From Dichomitus squalens LYAD-421 SS1 (taxonomy: Eukaryota; Basidiomycota; Agaricomycetes; Polyporales; Polyporaceae), in assembly GCF_000275845.1 (NCBI RefSeq), contig NW_006766883.1, positions 1,139,163 to 1,203,162 on the forward strand: DNA of 64,000 bases, given 5' to 3'. A program made the translations under genes and the position numbers. Below are positions 1 to 11,678 of this stretch, piece by piece (within the stretch, counting starts at the first letter, position 1; every line of letters starts with the position of its first letter). The notes below the pieces were generated by a model. It was not told the origin of the DNA, made no database searches, and worked only from the letters and a program-made list of their open reading frames with translations.

Positions 1-991
1 ATTTGCGCGCGCGCTTGAGGTTCTCTCTGAGTGTGCTCAGCTCTTCCTGGTGTAAGTCGGAAAGGAAGCCGTATTGATTCTGGAAGCGCTTGGGATCGAA
101 CTCGCCCGTCACTGGGAGGAAGCGTGGATCGCGTGGTACCTTGCGGAGAGGCATGAATGTACGAACAGCCAATTCTGCAAATCGACAAAAGATACGTACA
201 ACTTTATCCTCGGCTACAAACCTCGAGCGAGATACGGGTCTCTTCGAGGACATCTCCATAGGTCTAGAACAGATATTAGGTCCACAAGTCGATGAATTGA
301 CAGCATACTCACGCATGTTTGTGTTTGCGTTTTGGCACTACCTTCTTTGGTCGGATATTTTCTTCCTTCTCTTTGCCCTTGTCGAAACGAACTACAGGGC
401 CGTCGGACTCAGCCTCAGTCTCTGATACCGCAGAGCGCTCCTCTTCTTCAGAGTCAGCAACAGCTGATACTTTAGCTAAAGCCTTTTGTGCTTTGCGTAG
501 GGCACCAAACGATAGCGACCGTAAGCTCGCTTGCTAAGAGGACACGGTTCAGACAAGCCATCCTGGGAGGCAGAAGGGAGAGAGCATACTAGGTGGGACT
601 TAGTCCCCTCTTCGTCTTCGCTGCTCTCAGATGCCTCTTCCAAGACTTCTTCTTCGTCCAACTCCTCATCGTCCACCCACTGCGCGACCCGAGGAGCGTC
701 CGGTTCCGCGTCGTCAAATTCTCCTACGTAGCTCTCGCCCCCACCAAGGTCATCCTCTTCATCCTCGGGGCCAGACGTGCCCAAACCAGAGGCTCCTTCT
801 TCGAAGAAACCGTCGGAGCTTGAGCCTGCTACTGCCGACTCGTCCGACTCGGATTCTTCTTGAGTATGGTTGGCCTTAGACCTAGAGCCTCGAGCAGGTT
901 TTGCACGGGTAGCTGTGTGCGCTGCCTTGACTGAGGATGTGGCGGCATGTTGCGAGGTCCTCCTAGAAGCGGGGCGCGGTCTACGAGGCAT
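1..991 (-). CDS. RRP36: rRNA biogenesis protein RRP36, 3' end cut off by the window
   Basis: Nucleolar factor needed for early cleavages of pre-rRNA and 18S rRNA maturation, as known for the Rrp36 family. The start is the ATG at 991 ([11 protein letters not shown]). The first 130 residues are basic, then very acidic and Ser/Glu-rich. The family core follows over several exons: [15 protein letters not shown] near 470-510, then [14 protein letters not shown] near 230-260, then [19 protein letters not shown] and [19 protein letters not shown] down to base 1. An intron near 535-590 is needed to join the acidic region to the [10 protein letters not shown] helix; two further introns lie near 195 and 270-300. 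The C-terminus is outside the window. Divergent from the FMN reductase at 1484. The family call rests on the RDPRF-GEFD-F-YGFL signature and is firm; exon edges are approximate. Confidence 0.85.
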
Positions 992-1483
992 TCCGAGTCA
1001 AGGGAATCCGGGCAGGTTGTGGAAAGTGGAAGGTTGTGACCCTACAGGTTCGACCGCTGCTCAGCGCGGTGCTGCATAGATCGCAGGAGAGGTTATTTTG
1101 CCGTTATCAGATAAGATGGCGCCCGCACGGACGTGACCGCGTCCCGATCGCGTCGTTGCGCGCGATCGTCCGTCCTCGACTCACAAGGCTTGTAGCTTTC
1201 GTTCGCAGTCAATCGTCGACTATGCCGACTCTACGTGCGCCAACACAGGACATAGGCGCATTCCGAGGGCACATCATGTTCGTCATCAGCTTTATATAAC
1301 GTCCACGGCTTGCTCAGTAAGCTTGCTTTGAACCCAAACCCAAGCTGCGGCAGCCCTGTCCAATTGCGACACCCAACACCCATATTCGCCTATCATAATC
1401 AGTGCATGCTTGACTATAACAGAGCGGCCTGATCTGCCTGCCACCTGCGCACGCGCTATCTTCAACGCCCTCAGCACCCTACC
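992..1483. promoter_or_regulatory. shared upstream region of RRP36 and the FMN reductase
   Basis: About 490 bp between two divergent start codons. I see no coding exon or RNA gene. It presumably holds both promoters; no distinct motif stood out. Confidence 0.5.
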
Positions 1484-2080
1484 ATGTCCAAAGTCGCGCT
1501 CATCATGGGCAGCCTCCGCCGACCAGGCAACGGCATCGGCATCGCGAACTGGCTCACGCCCATCCTCCGCAAAGGCTTCGAGAACTCCAAGACGGACGTC
1601 GTCTTCGTCGACTCCACGAAGCCGCCCCTCCCGCTCGGCCCCCTTGTCGATGGCTCGTACGTCCCCGCCGAGATCCGCGACCCTACGAAGTACCTGCACC
1701 CGAACGTGCGCGAGTGGGCGACGTTCGTGAGCTCGTGCAGCGGCTTCGTCGTTCTCTCTCCGGAGTATAACGGCTCGTATCCCGGTGAGCTCAAGAACAC
1801 CCTCGACCACCTCTACTGGGAATGGCACAAAAAGCCCGTCTTGCTCGTCACGTACGGAGGCGGCGGGGGTTTGCGCGTCGCCGCGCAGCTTCGGGGGCTG
1901 TTGGGAGGGCCGTTCAAGATGAAGGTGGCTGAGAAGGGTGTTGCAATCAAGTGGCCGAAGGGTTCGGGGCATGTGCCATCTGAAGGGGAGCCGCCGCAAT
2001 GGCTTCAATCCTTCGAGCCGCAGGTGTTGGAGGCGCTAGAGGAGTTCAAGGTTTCAGTGGCAGAGAACGCAGCCGCATGA
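1484..2080 (+). CDS. NADPH-dependent FMN reductase family flavoprotein
   Basis: Single-exon gene of 198 residues with a flavodoxin-like fold expected for the FMN_red family (NAD(P)H-dependent reduction of FMN, quinones or similar). Visible marks are the N-terminal strand and phosphate loop MSKVALIMGSLRRPGNG, and the flavin-binding segment FVVLSPEYNGSYPGELKNTL, whose SPEYNGS motif is diagnostic. Further on are the strand PVLLVTYGGGGGLRVA and the segment LRGLLGGPF. The length fits the family (about 180-200). No signal peptide is seen, so it is probably cytosolic. The physiological substrate cannot be told from sequence. The 3' end converges on the membrane protein at 2231, leaving only 150 bp between stop codons. 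Confidence 0.9.
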   Translation: MSKVALIMGSLRRPGNGIGIANWLTPILRKGFENSKTDVVFVDSTKPPLPLGPLVDGSYVPAEIRDPTKYLHPNVREWATFVSSCSGFVVLSPEYNGSYPGELKNTLDHLYWEWHKKPVLLVTYGGGGGLRVAAQLRGLLGGPFKMKVAEKGVAIKWPKGSGHVPSEGEPPQWLQSFEPQVLEALEEFKVSVAENAAA

Positions 2081-2230
2081 CGAACTGCTGGTATGTTCAA
2101 AATCATTCGCAGATGCTCAGTTGCTCATAGTGTGCGAACGCGTCAAGTCATAGTCATACAAGCAAATCGTCCCCAGATACCCCAGATTGGTATATACATG
2201 ATAATGTAGCGTCCGGTGTCGTGGCTGTCA

Positions 2231-5200
2231 TTAGGTCGTCGACTTCGTAGACTTCTCCTGCCCATCCAGATCTCTCCACTTGTCTGACTTCCGAGCGTTC
2301 ATCGTCCCCTGCCCCTCCAATAGCACGTACTTCCCGTTCTCCAGACGGACATCCAATGACAGACCCTGAGACGCGTCACCACTCCGCCAGAGCGGACTGA
2401 CTCCAAACCAGACTGCAAGCCGAGACAGGAACCGCCGTTGGTGGCTCTTCTTCGCGCGGAGGGGGTCATCGAGGATACCTTCCCAGCGGTAGACCGGCCG
2501 AGCGCGGATCTCGTCGTCGTCGTACTCCGTTCCTCCCCCGGTCCCGAGAGTGGACGGTCGAGGGAGCGTCTGAAGGTCGATCTCCTCCATGTCGAGCTCG
2601 GAAGTATCGTCGCCGAGGTGGAAGATGATAGCCTGTGCACATCGTGCATAAGAATCTACTCTCACGAAATGGGGTTGCTCGCCAGAATGTGACTTACCCC
2701 ATCCATGCCGTGGTAGACTACATCATTCATTCGGAGGTAGATCTTGTTCAGGAATCCGGCATGGAAAAAGTCGAAAAACTTGGCCTTCTTGTTCAATAGC
2801 CCTCGCTGCGTAAGGAAGTTCTCCAGAGCGGCCCTAGGCAGAGGCGTGTACGCGATCGACGTGGGATAGTGCGGGTTGAAGTCCGTCTCATACTTTTGTA
2901 GTCCACTGATCGCATCGTAGTTCCGCCGCCATAGGTCATCCTGCATGTGTTGTCAACATCTCGTCACGGTGGCTTCGCGAAGTGATGCGTACCCAGAAGA
3001 TATACCACCACGTCGCAAGCTCGGAGTTCGTCACCGCCTCCAACCGCTCGTACGAGATCCCGAACACGTCCACGCTCGCCGCCATGAGCTTCCGCACCCG
3101 CGCGTCCCTCTCCATCTCGACCGCGCTCGCCGACAGACCGGCAGGCTCCCGCGGCTGGTCGTACACGTTGCTCAAGAACCGGTACGAGAGCGTGTGCCGC
3201 TTCCATTCGAACTCCTTCCTGTTATGCCGCCGGTAGTTGTGCAGCACGGCCTCGATGTACGACAGTCGGCTCGGGATGAGCTGCTCGTTCATCGCGAGGA
3301 AGTGCGCGAGCGGCTGGTTCAGGTCGAAGTCGTCCGTGAGCCCGATGACGGCCCCGTTCACCTTGACCTCCTTGGCGTATGCGATCTCGACGGTAAAACC
3401 GCTGCCCAGATCGAGGCCTTCCCAGGCCAGGTGCCCGTTGCGCTTGATAGTGAGCTTTCCCGCCTGGTAATGGATGGATGTCTGGGCTCCGTAGCGCTTG
3501 CCGCAACAGCAGAAGAGGTCGTGGTCGCCAACCTCCTTGACATGGTCGTAGGGCCACCTGACGAACTGCCCGTCCAAAGCGCGAAGCGCCATGCGTAGCT
3601 GTCGCTTCCGCATGATGTCCTCGGTGGAATTTTGGCGGACATAGGCCTCCAAGTCCTTCACCTCACTGAGAACGGCCTCAGGACCGTCGTCGTACTCGAT
3701 AACCTCGAAGGGGGTTAAGCATACGCGATTGAGCCATGTTAGACTGGCACTCACCAACGTTGGGGGGAAGGGGATCCACCAAGCGTTCCCGAAGAACCTC
3801 GTACAGCCACGAGGAAGAGTCCCCTTAGGTTTCCAATAGCAGTCCGGGCCAATGAAGTGCTCCAGGATGGTCTCCTCCAAGTATCGGAACCACTCATAGT
3901 CAGGACCGGAGATCAGTCTGACGGCTTTGGTGTAGGCCAGTCCTCCGACCTCTCGCAGGATCTGCAGCACTGTTATACGAGTACGTTCTTGGCTAGCGGC
4001 GAGGAAGAAAACTATACCTTCAGATTCTCGACATGCCTCTCTCCTGGACTACCCTTGAAATTGAGGAGGTACGGCGGATACTCGCTGCTGAGCGCTTGCT
4101 TGAACTGCATCTTCTGCTCCTTGGGTATACGACAATGCTCATCCGTGAGGAGCAATGTGGTAATCGCCTCTTGCCATATCCGACGCTTCGCGTGTGGGGA
4201 ATTAGGGGACAAATCCAGCCTAGGTGAAAATATATCGATGCCTATAACACGGTGCCAATGAGCATCTGATTGAGATTGTGGGGCCCACATGCTTACTGAA
4301 ATCAATCCTAGTCGCGAGCTCTGGTGGATATAAGCGTGAGCACGACGCGCAATGGCGGAAAGAAGCCACGTACTCTTGACCCATCGACGAACAATGCCCA
4401 TGTTGATGAGTATAAAATCTGCAGACAGGAAAAGTGAGACACTGTAGGGAGCAATTCAGAAGCCAGCGACCTACAGAAGCTGAGGCCATAAGTTATTATA
4501 TAGATTCTGGGATACGCTTTTCAGCACATATCCGACACGTCCGCAAAGGAAATGCATACAGATAGAGCACTGGTCCATTGAAGATAGCTTGTCCGGGTAT
4601 ATTGAGTGCGACAGCAAGAGAAGTTGCCGAAGTCAAGACGTAGTTGAGCCGAGAGAACCATTCGCTGGCGTTGTTGACAGGGTCCAAGAAAGGAGCGAAC
4701 ACGCATTGCAAGATGAAGAACACAAGCATCGCGATAACGAGCAAGATCTGGCGAGCAACAGCGACGTTATTTCGTGAAGGAATATTTCGGAATAGACAGT
4801 TATCCGGGCTGACGACGGCCGTGAGGAGAAGGGTGGTTAGCTTGGCAAACAGGTACATAGATTGATACGTCGCCCAGCCTCGTCGGAATCCTGGTGGATG
4901 AAGCATATGTCACACGACAAGTTCAAGTCGCTCAGAGTATTGGCAACATACCACTATAAAGGAAGGACAGCGGGTTTTTGTCTCGGTCCAGAAGCCGCTG
5001 ATACTCGCGATCCATATCGCTTTGGCTTCGCAATCCGCCAAGCTCGGTATAGCGGTCAACCTTCGGATACACAAGGTTGATGGTTCGGTGGAGGTGGATC
5101 GGATACCAAACCGTTAACTGCAAGCCGTCAGATTGTAGTCAGTGGGGCAGAAGCGTGGTAAGTGACTTACTCCAAGAAAACATATCAGGGCGAGTATCAC

Positions 5201-6860
5201 TGCAGCAGGAGCCCAATTGATCTCGTTGCGCAGCATCGTGGTGGTATAACAGAAGTCCAGAGGGTCACGAAACTCATCCGGTGGGCCTAGGGGCAGGACG
5301 ACTGGAGGTAAGGAAGTCGCATTGGTATACGGGTTTTGGACTGCCCACAAGTCGTCCGACCAGACAAGAACATGGACCGCCATCGTGCTCAAGGGAAGAT
5401 AGATGACTGTCAGGACAAAACTTGTTAAGACAACAGCCCACGTGTTCTTGAGATACGTGGTGGGCTGTATCCCCTCTGGCACGACGGCGGAACAGCAGGC
5501 AGACGTCATCCTCATGAAGCAATAGAGCAGAACGCCCGCTATGACCATCAAGATGATGAGTAAGATCAAGGACTGCACCAAGGTCGAAGCGAAGTTGAGG
5601 GCAAGGATGTTCGGGCTGGTTCCAATGTCAGTCAGCTTGTCCAGCAAACGGAGCAAAGAAACTCACATTGTCTGCAACAGGATGGTTCGCACGTTGCCCT
5701 CCGATTTCACCCCGTGTGAGACTGTCGGAACTTAGTCGCCGTTTATCTTATCAAGGATAGGTCGTACGTACAGAAGGTGCTCAGGAGCAATGCGAATATT
5801 TGAAGCGTGTCCACCAGCCCTTGCACGCTGTAGAATGAGGCTATCGCGCTTGAGCCCTGGGGCAATATCAGCTCATTGAACCAGAGTGATCAAACGGGCA
5901 ACTGACTGTGATGCTGAGCGCAACGTTGAGTAGGCCGGAGAAAATGGTATCTCGGTTCCTCCATGCAGGTGCGACAGAAGAATTATTCTCGAGGTCCGCG
6001 ATAGTGGTGCCCTTGAGCTTCTCCAGTGGCGGAAACGGCGCGATATCTAGAGCTTTGTCCTTCCCCTTGCCGTTTGCTGCATGGGTGATGGGAAACGAAG
6101 GTGCTTCGAGGGTCGAGATGTACTCGTCCAACCTGGGAAGCGATACCGGAGCAGCATTTCGAGCTAAGATCTGCGACAGAGGGATGGGTGTATGCGGTCC
6201 TAGGACGCGCGAAGTTTGCACAAGGGTAACCGTAGACGAGGAGAGCGGTGCATTCTTGTACACTGTAGACGTAGAAGCGACGGACGCCGTCTCCACTTGG
6301 AATCGTGACCGCGATTCGGAGCAAGACCCGGAGGTACCAGGGATAGACACCGTTTGCGACGAACCTGTGTTGCCGGGCAGTAGTGTGCCAAGCTCAATGG
6401 CTGAGTCTTCATCGCGATCATCCACCCTCTTCGCCCAGCCAGAAGCGTGTGGCCGAGAGCTGCCACGAGCGAAGACGCTTTGCTGACGGCCCGAGACAGA
6501 CAAGAGCTCATCAGTCACATCCGCATCGCCGGCCGAGGGTGTTGTCTCTTCGTCATCGACATTACTGAGGGGAGCATAGGCTGTCGACGATCCTCCGGAA
6601 ACAGAAGGGTCTGGAAGAGTTGGGTCATCTTCCTGGTCTGCCGAGCTGGGCTCCCGCCTGCGCAGTAGAGGGTGTGCGATGAACCTGGCAGGACTTGGTG
6701 AGGGGAGGCCAAGCGCGGAATGTGACGAGGGTGCCTTGGGTGTGGGTGGTGAAGGAGACGTGCCGTGCTGCGACGCCTTGCGGTCTTGTGCAGATTGAGT
6801 GCGAGATGAGGATGGTGGGGAGCGCGACTCGAAGAGGCCCACGATGTCCTTCACCGCCAT
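2231..6860 (-). CDS. large multi-pass membrane protein of unknown function
   Basis: Multi-exon gene of roughly 1,150-1,250 residues whose family I do not recognise. The start ATG at 6860 gives MAVKDIVGLFESRSP. Residues 1-300 are Ser/Pro/Thr-rich and look disordered. A membrane region follows (about 5,870 down to 4,390) with at least seven hydrophobic segments, for example SLILLIILMVIAGVLLYCF, AVVLTSFVLTVIYLPLSTM, AAVILALICFLG and ILLVIAMLVFFILQCVF. Between them is a charged loop with DKNPLSFLYS. After the last membrane segment comes a long soluble domain (4,400 to 2,231) with WKPKGTLPRGCTRFFGNAWW, CCCGKRYG and a carboxyl end rich in Asp and Lys. The C-terminal half is well formed and uninterrupted (3,970-2,936), so this is not a pseudogene. 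The layout, with a cytosolic tail after a helix bundle, is compatible with a channel or transporter, but no signature proves it. Confidence 0.65.
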
Positions 6861-7155
6861 CCTCCGGGTAGCGTGCAAGTGGTTCGAGCGTAACGAGGTC
6901 TATCAGGAGCGCATTCCCAGAGGCGGAGGGGCGGGCGTGGGTGGACGAGCGTTGGCAGACTCTCGCGCGACAGACCCCGGTGTGAAGACGCGTCGCGGCG
7001 AGGAGTACCTTCGCGCGCACGTGGGTCAGCTCTTCCGCCTACTTTGCCCAATTTGGTCACGTCGCACACTACCCGTACAGGCACTCATTCCATACATCGA
7101 AGCGTAGTACAAGCAAAATGATGTTGTCTTATGTAGCTCCACTCCCCATGGCCGA

Positions 7156-9583
7156 CTACAGGAACTCCTTGACCACAGGACCAATGTTACTCTCATGCAC
7201 CAGCTTCCCCAACCAGTCCTTGACGTGCTCCTTGTGGACGTCCCCATGTTTAATATGTTTGATCGCTTCCCCAGCTTTGTGAAGCAACGATGCATGGTGT
7301 GTCTGGTGCGCAGGATCAGCGTCGGCAGCTGTGACGACAGTCTCTGAATCGGGGACTCCGGGAGCTCGAGTATGAAGTTTGACAGCCCAGTACTCTTTCA
7401 TCTTCGTCTCCCAAGGAAGCAGCGTGGCGACAATCGCTGGATTGGCATCGAGAACCTTTCTAAGCTCAGGTACCACTTGCTTCTGCTCCAGAACGGAGGA
7501 GTGGATGACTTCATGGGTAATATCATCCGTTTGGGTGGGCAGCTTCCTCTGGATTGACTTCGCAAGAGAGTAAATACCAACGAGAGGGCTGTCGAATGTA
7601 TGAGGAGTCCAGTCTTGAAAATATAGCATTTAGCACGCACTTGTGCGGGGGTTCCGTTCCCCAGGGTTTACCCGGGTTGGGAAGCGAAGCGATGTAATCG
7701 AAGTCGAGCGACAAGGCATCCTCGATGTTGGCCTGGCATTCCAATTGAGTAAGCTATACGGCCTGGGATGTACGTGGTCTGAGATGAACTTACGACTATC
7801 CAATTAAAAGTCAACTCCATCAGGTCATGCTCTTTATAGCCACCGCCGATCTGTCCAGTATCAGGACATTGTTAGAGCAGACAAGAAACATCTACTCACG
7901 TCACTGTGACATCCTGAACGTGAGCGAAAATAGTTAAGCCACCTGTACTCGAAATCGTCTGTTAGGCGACGTACCCGTGAACCAACACTATTCCGGAGTC
8001 AGTTGCCGCTATACGGATTACTGAACCGTGGGACATACCTGCTTGAGCACCTGACCCTTCCTACGTCCTTCGGGAGTTTGCTCAAACTTCGCGACATCCT
8101 AAATTATAACATGAGATCTGAACTTCGTAGTGTGAGATTTGTCATGCACTGACGAAGTCCGCTCGAGTCTCGTTGATGGCCATAGCATGGTAAGCTCGCT
8201 CGACATGTGTTCCAAGGAGGTGGTCCGGGAACCCGAATATATTCTTCATCTTCTCGTTGCCCAAGGTCAACTCCTCCGGCAAACCGACGGAACCGACGGT
8301 GTCGAAGACACCGATGACTCTATAATCAGCACATCAGAGGGGTCCAGACGGTTCCGTTCTAGCTCACAGCTCCCATACTTGATAGAGAAGCCTTCGGGCC
8401 CAATGGCAGCGCGTCTCTTGCCGGGACCGTGGTCAGAAGTCCAAGGCGCAAGTTGGGCGTCCAGCTTCTGTATGTCTATGATTAGGAGGCCCGGGCTCAG
8501 AGACTGGGGCTACCGATGACTTCAATGCGTGTGTACCTTCCGGGTCCTCGGCTTTTCCTCGCTTCTGGTACGCGAGGAAGATATCAGCGAAATGGTCCAT
8601 TTGTGTACTATTCAGCACCCCGATTGCTCCCTGCAGCCATGAGGGTTTAGTACACATGTCACGGGAGCTCGAACTGTAGGCGACAACGCACGATGAACAT
8701 AGCGACCATCCGGGCGGTGTACGCGCCCTAATGTGGGACGATTAATCAGAACGCCGGAGCAGACGTAGGCTATGTGAGAGTATACGAACCCTAGAGAAAC
8801 CGAACAGGAAGAGCTACGACTATATCAGCATGTGCTATGCTGTATGCGAGTCTATACCACTGTACCTCATCTCCGGGCTGGTAGTTCCTATGTAATTATG
8901 CATCCATGTATGAGTATCGAGATGCTTCGGGAACTGTGGGTCATTTCGTCTTACTGAGCAATGAAACCGTAGGCCTCCTCGACCTTGTTCGCTGTACGGC
9001 CCCACGTTAGTCAACTGCAATCTCTCCAGCAGTCCGCGCGGGATATACCGCGCACCCAGATTAGCACCGGTAACGCCTGGAAGGACGCAAGTCAGCCCCA
9101 GTCAGTTTGACCGTCGCTAACAGTATAGCTCACCATCGACGACTTTGTCGTACAGGTTCTCAGTCCCAATGCCAGACTGGTAGAACACGACCTGGTGGAT
9201 TGGCGAACCGCTGCAATGGCATAGTAAGTAGTGGCGCGCGGGCAATTGCAATACCACTGACTGTCGGTCGTCGATGTGTTTGATAGCCCGAGCGATCCTC
9301 TACGAGACGACAGTAAGCCTGAGAGCCACAGCGCAGCAATTGCGTGAGATGTACAGTGACGTTGGAGTACTTCCACCTTGCGGTCGCATCCAAGGCGTCG
9401 TCCCATGTTCTGTGAACGCAGTCAGTACGTAAACCTACGCGGAATGACGTTACAGCCATGCACAAGCAACACTGACCCGTCGCAGCAGACGATAATTCGC
9501 TTGTAAGCCGTTGCCAACCCTGGCTCTACAGTGTTGAACTCGCGAGGATCTAAGGAGTCCGCAGCAGGGTAGTAGTCAGTCAT
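7156..9583 (-). CDS. DUF2235 (Tle1-like) alpha/beta hydrolase domain protein
   Basis: The start ATG at 9583 gives MTDYYPAADSLDPREF. The first strand of the DUF2235 domain then appears as KRIIVCCDG joined across an intron to TWDDALDATARWKYSNV. Later exons give FYQSGIGTENLYDKVVDG, the nucleophile elbow FGFSRGAYTARMVAMF (spliced, near 8,790-8,690) and GAIGVLNSTQMDHFADIFLAY. The GFSRG serine and the early Asp fit the hydrolase fold named for bacterial type VI phospholipase effectors; fungal members are common but their substrates are mostly unknown. At least a dozen small introns split the gene. The last exon (7,156 to about 7,600) encodes a His/Lys-rich alpha-helical tail with repeated HKxG-like segments that is not part of the domain. 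No signal peptide is seen. A cytosolic lipase/esterase is likely but unproven. Confidence 0.75.
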
Positions 9584-10089
9584 GGTACGAGGCGGTTTTG
9601 CAGAGCTGAAGGATGTGTAGCGCTGAATATATACGCCGGAGCTTTCAGTACGAAGCGCGTCAGACCGGTGACAAGAAACTGCGGGCCTTGAGCGCAACCC
9701 ATGCAACTGATCGGACTCGGTGGCTTACTTCAGTGGGAAACAGTTGAGAAGGAAGCGACACTTGGCGATAAGAATAGACCTGCCTTGCATCTGGACGCGT
9801 CCAGGAACGAAATAGCCGAGCGTGCACTGCTTGCATGTCAGTGCTCGGCGGTGCAAACGTGCGATGCAGAGGGCCAGTGTAAGTGCAAAAGTTGCAGTCG
9901 GAGTCTACATCATACCTTGCGTTGACAAAGGGGTCTAGTGTGGACAAGTCCACTGTTCAGTCCAAGTATCTGGCAATGTCCATCTAGTCATAAAGTTCCA
10001 ACTGTCCCCGGGATCCCAGGCCCAATGGCGTGACGGCTGCACAACGTATAGTCCCAACACGTATTACACCTACTCGACACAAGAACGCG
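9584..10089. promoter_or_regulatory. gap between the DUF2235 gene and NUS1
   Basis: Both flanking genes read leftwards, so this holds the promoter of the DUF2235 gene and the 3' UTR of NUS1. Open frames here have no recognisable protein. Confidence 0.4.
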
Positions 10090-11300
10090 CTACTTCCCAA
10101 GACGCATCTGAGCGCCCGCATACTCATCGAGAGCTCTTCTGAACTCCACTTCCTCTATGGAAGACTGTTCAGATGCTTCCCGAGTCCACCACGTACCGAA
10201 CCTAGGGTATGTAGTCCAGCTGGTCGACATGTCAGTCCACACTTTACCAAAGGCCATAGATGAGGACTCACTGTATCTCGGTCAAGTGCATTTGCCACGG
10301 CGGGAATCCAGTAACTTCCACCGGTGAACGCAACTGTCCAGCAGGCGGCTTTCGGTGGACGATCATCAGGTCCGGCGAAGGAAACCCATACTCGCCTGTC
10401 GCGTTCTGAAATCAGCTGGTGTTGTCCTGAAGGGCGGTTCACGCATGCGAACCTTCTAGTATCTCATGGAGCTGCTGGATTGCTAGTCGCGCCGAAGTGG
10501 TGAATACAAATTCAGCAACCTTCGTCTTCCTGAAATCGTGCAGGAGCGTATCAGTTGCAGCTGCAATGGCAGGTTTGCTGGACTTGTATGATACGACGTG
10601 AAGGACCAATGGCGTCTCTCCAGCCTTCTCGTCGTTTCCTGCATGATAATGTCAGGGCGAACAGCGGCCAAAAAGGATGCCAGTACACACGGTTGACACG
10701 TCGGCGCTTTGATGTTGTTCTACTGACGCCTGACCTCCGTTTTGCTTTGGGAGAATTAGTGGGGTAGCGTATTGTAGTGACACTGAGCTTCGGGATGGAC
10801 GGCTCAGAGTGCGGAGAGAGCGGTCTAGACTCCGCGTCGTCCGATGGCGGAGGTGTAAGGGGGTAGCGTATGTCGCATTCAACTGGGGAATCATCCACGT
10901 CTTCTTCCTGTGCTGGTGGCATTACGCGCTTCCTGATATCCAAGGAAGAGTTCGCAAGAATACCTATGGAAGCCCGTTCCATCTTCGTTTACGACTGTTT
11001 CGAGCCTGCAGAAGATTGAGACGTACCGTTACGATCATATACCGTCAACCTCCGTATTCCAGTTGCCTGGCACCAAGCGGCCACCTTCTCCACGCTATTA
11101 AGCATGTACTTTTCATTAGTTTCCTCATCCGCCTCCGGATTAGGAATTAGGTTCAACGCCAAGTGTGAAGGTATTTTGGTACGTTTAGCAACCAGAGGCA
11201 GGGGATCCCTGTCGAAACGAGCCACCAAAGACTTGACTGCAAGGACCAGCTTATAGAGGGCGTGGAGCAGGTAGAGCACGACAGTGGCCAGCCAGGACAT
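10090..11300 (-). CDS. NUS1: NUS1, subunit of dehydrodolichyl diphosphate synthase
   Basis: Non-catalytic partner of the cis-prenyltransferase that makes dolichol at the ER. The N-terminus has a hydrophobic anchor (MSWLATVVLYLLHALYKLVL), followed by KIPSHLALNL and the segment AAWCQATGIRRLTVYDRNG typical of the family. A Ser/Pro-rich insert of about 70 residues follows (near 10,960-10,740). Next comes LVLHVVSYKSSKPAIAAATD, and then, after an intron, SPDLMIVHRKPPAGQLR joined to GFPPWQMHLTEIQ. A final exon gives FRRALDEYAGAQMRLGK and stops at 10090. The C-terminal R-x-G motif (RLG), needed for activity in the human and yeast subunits, is present. The catalytic Asp of true cis-prenyltransferases is not evident, as expected for this subunit. 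Tandem with SEC17 upstream. Confidence 0.88.
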
Positions 11301-11678
11301 CGCGCTTCGCGTCGGGGACGTCGGGCGACGCGTCGGCTACCAAGGAGCGTTCACAGACGTGTAGTGGTACAGAGTTGAGTAGACGCAGTCGTTGAAGTAG
11401 TGCGAGGAGTAGGATACAACGCCAACAGCTTTCTGCTGCGAATAGCATCCCAAAGTCACGTGAAAATAGACCACCGTCACCGCCGACGTGTCCGGCCTGT
11501 CTCGGACTTCAGAACACCTTTCAAATGAGATCAGTCCAGGCCACACAAGGATGCTGCGGACGCGCCCAACCACCAGCGCGACATCCTGATACATGTTCCG
11601 CGCAATGTCCGATACTAATAATTGTGATGATACATGGCGTCTCGTAAAGTAGTACAAGGGACTCCCTTCCACAGTGTC
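11301..11678. promoter_or_regulatory. gap between NUS1 and SEC17
   Basis: This is the upstream region of NUS1 and the 3' region of SEC17. It includes GC-rich sequence near 11,300-11,340 just upstream of NUS1. No gene seen. Confidence 0.4.
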
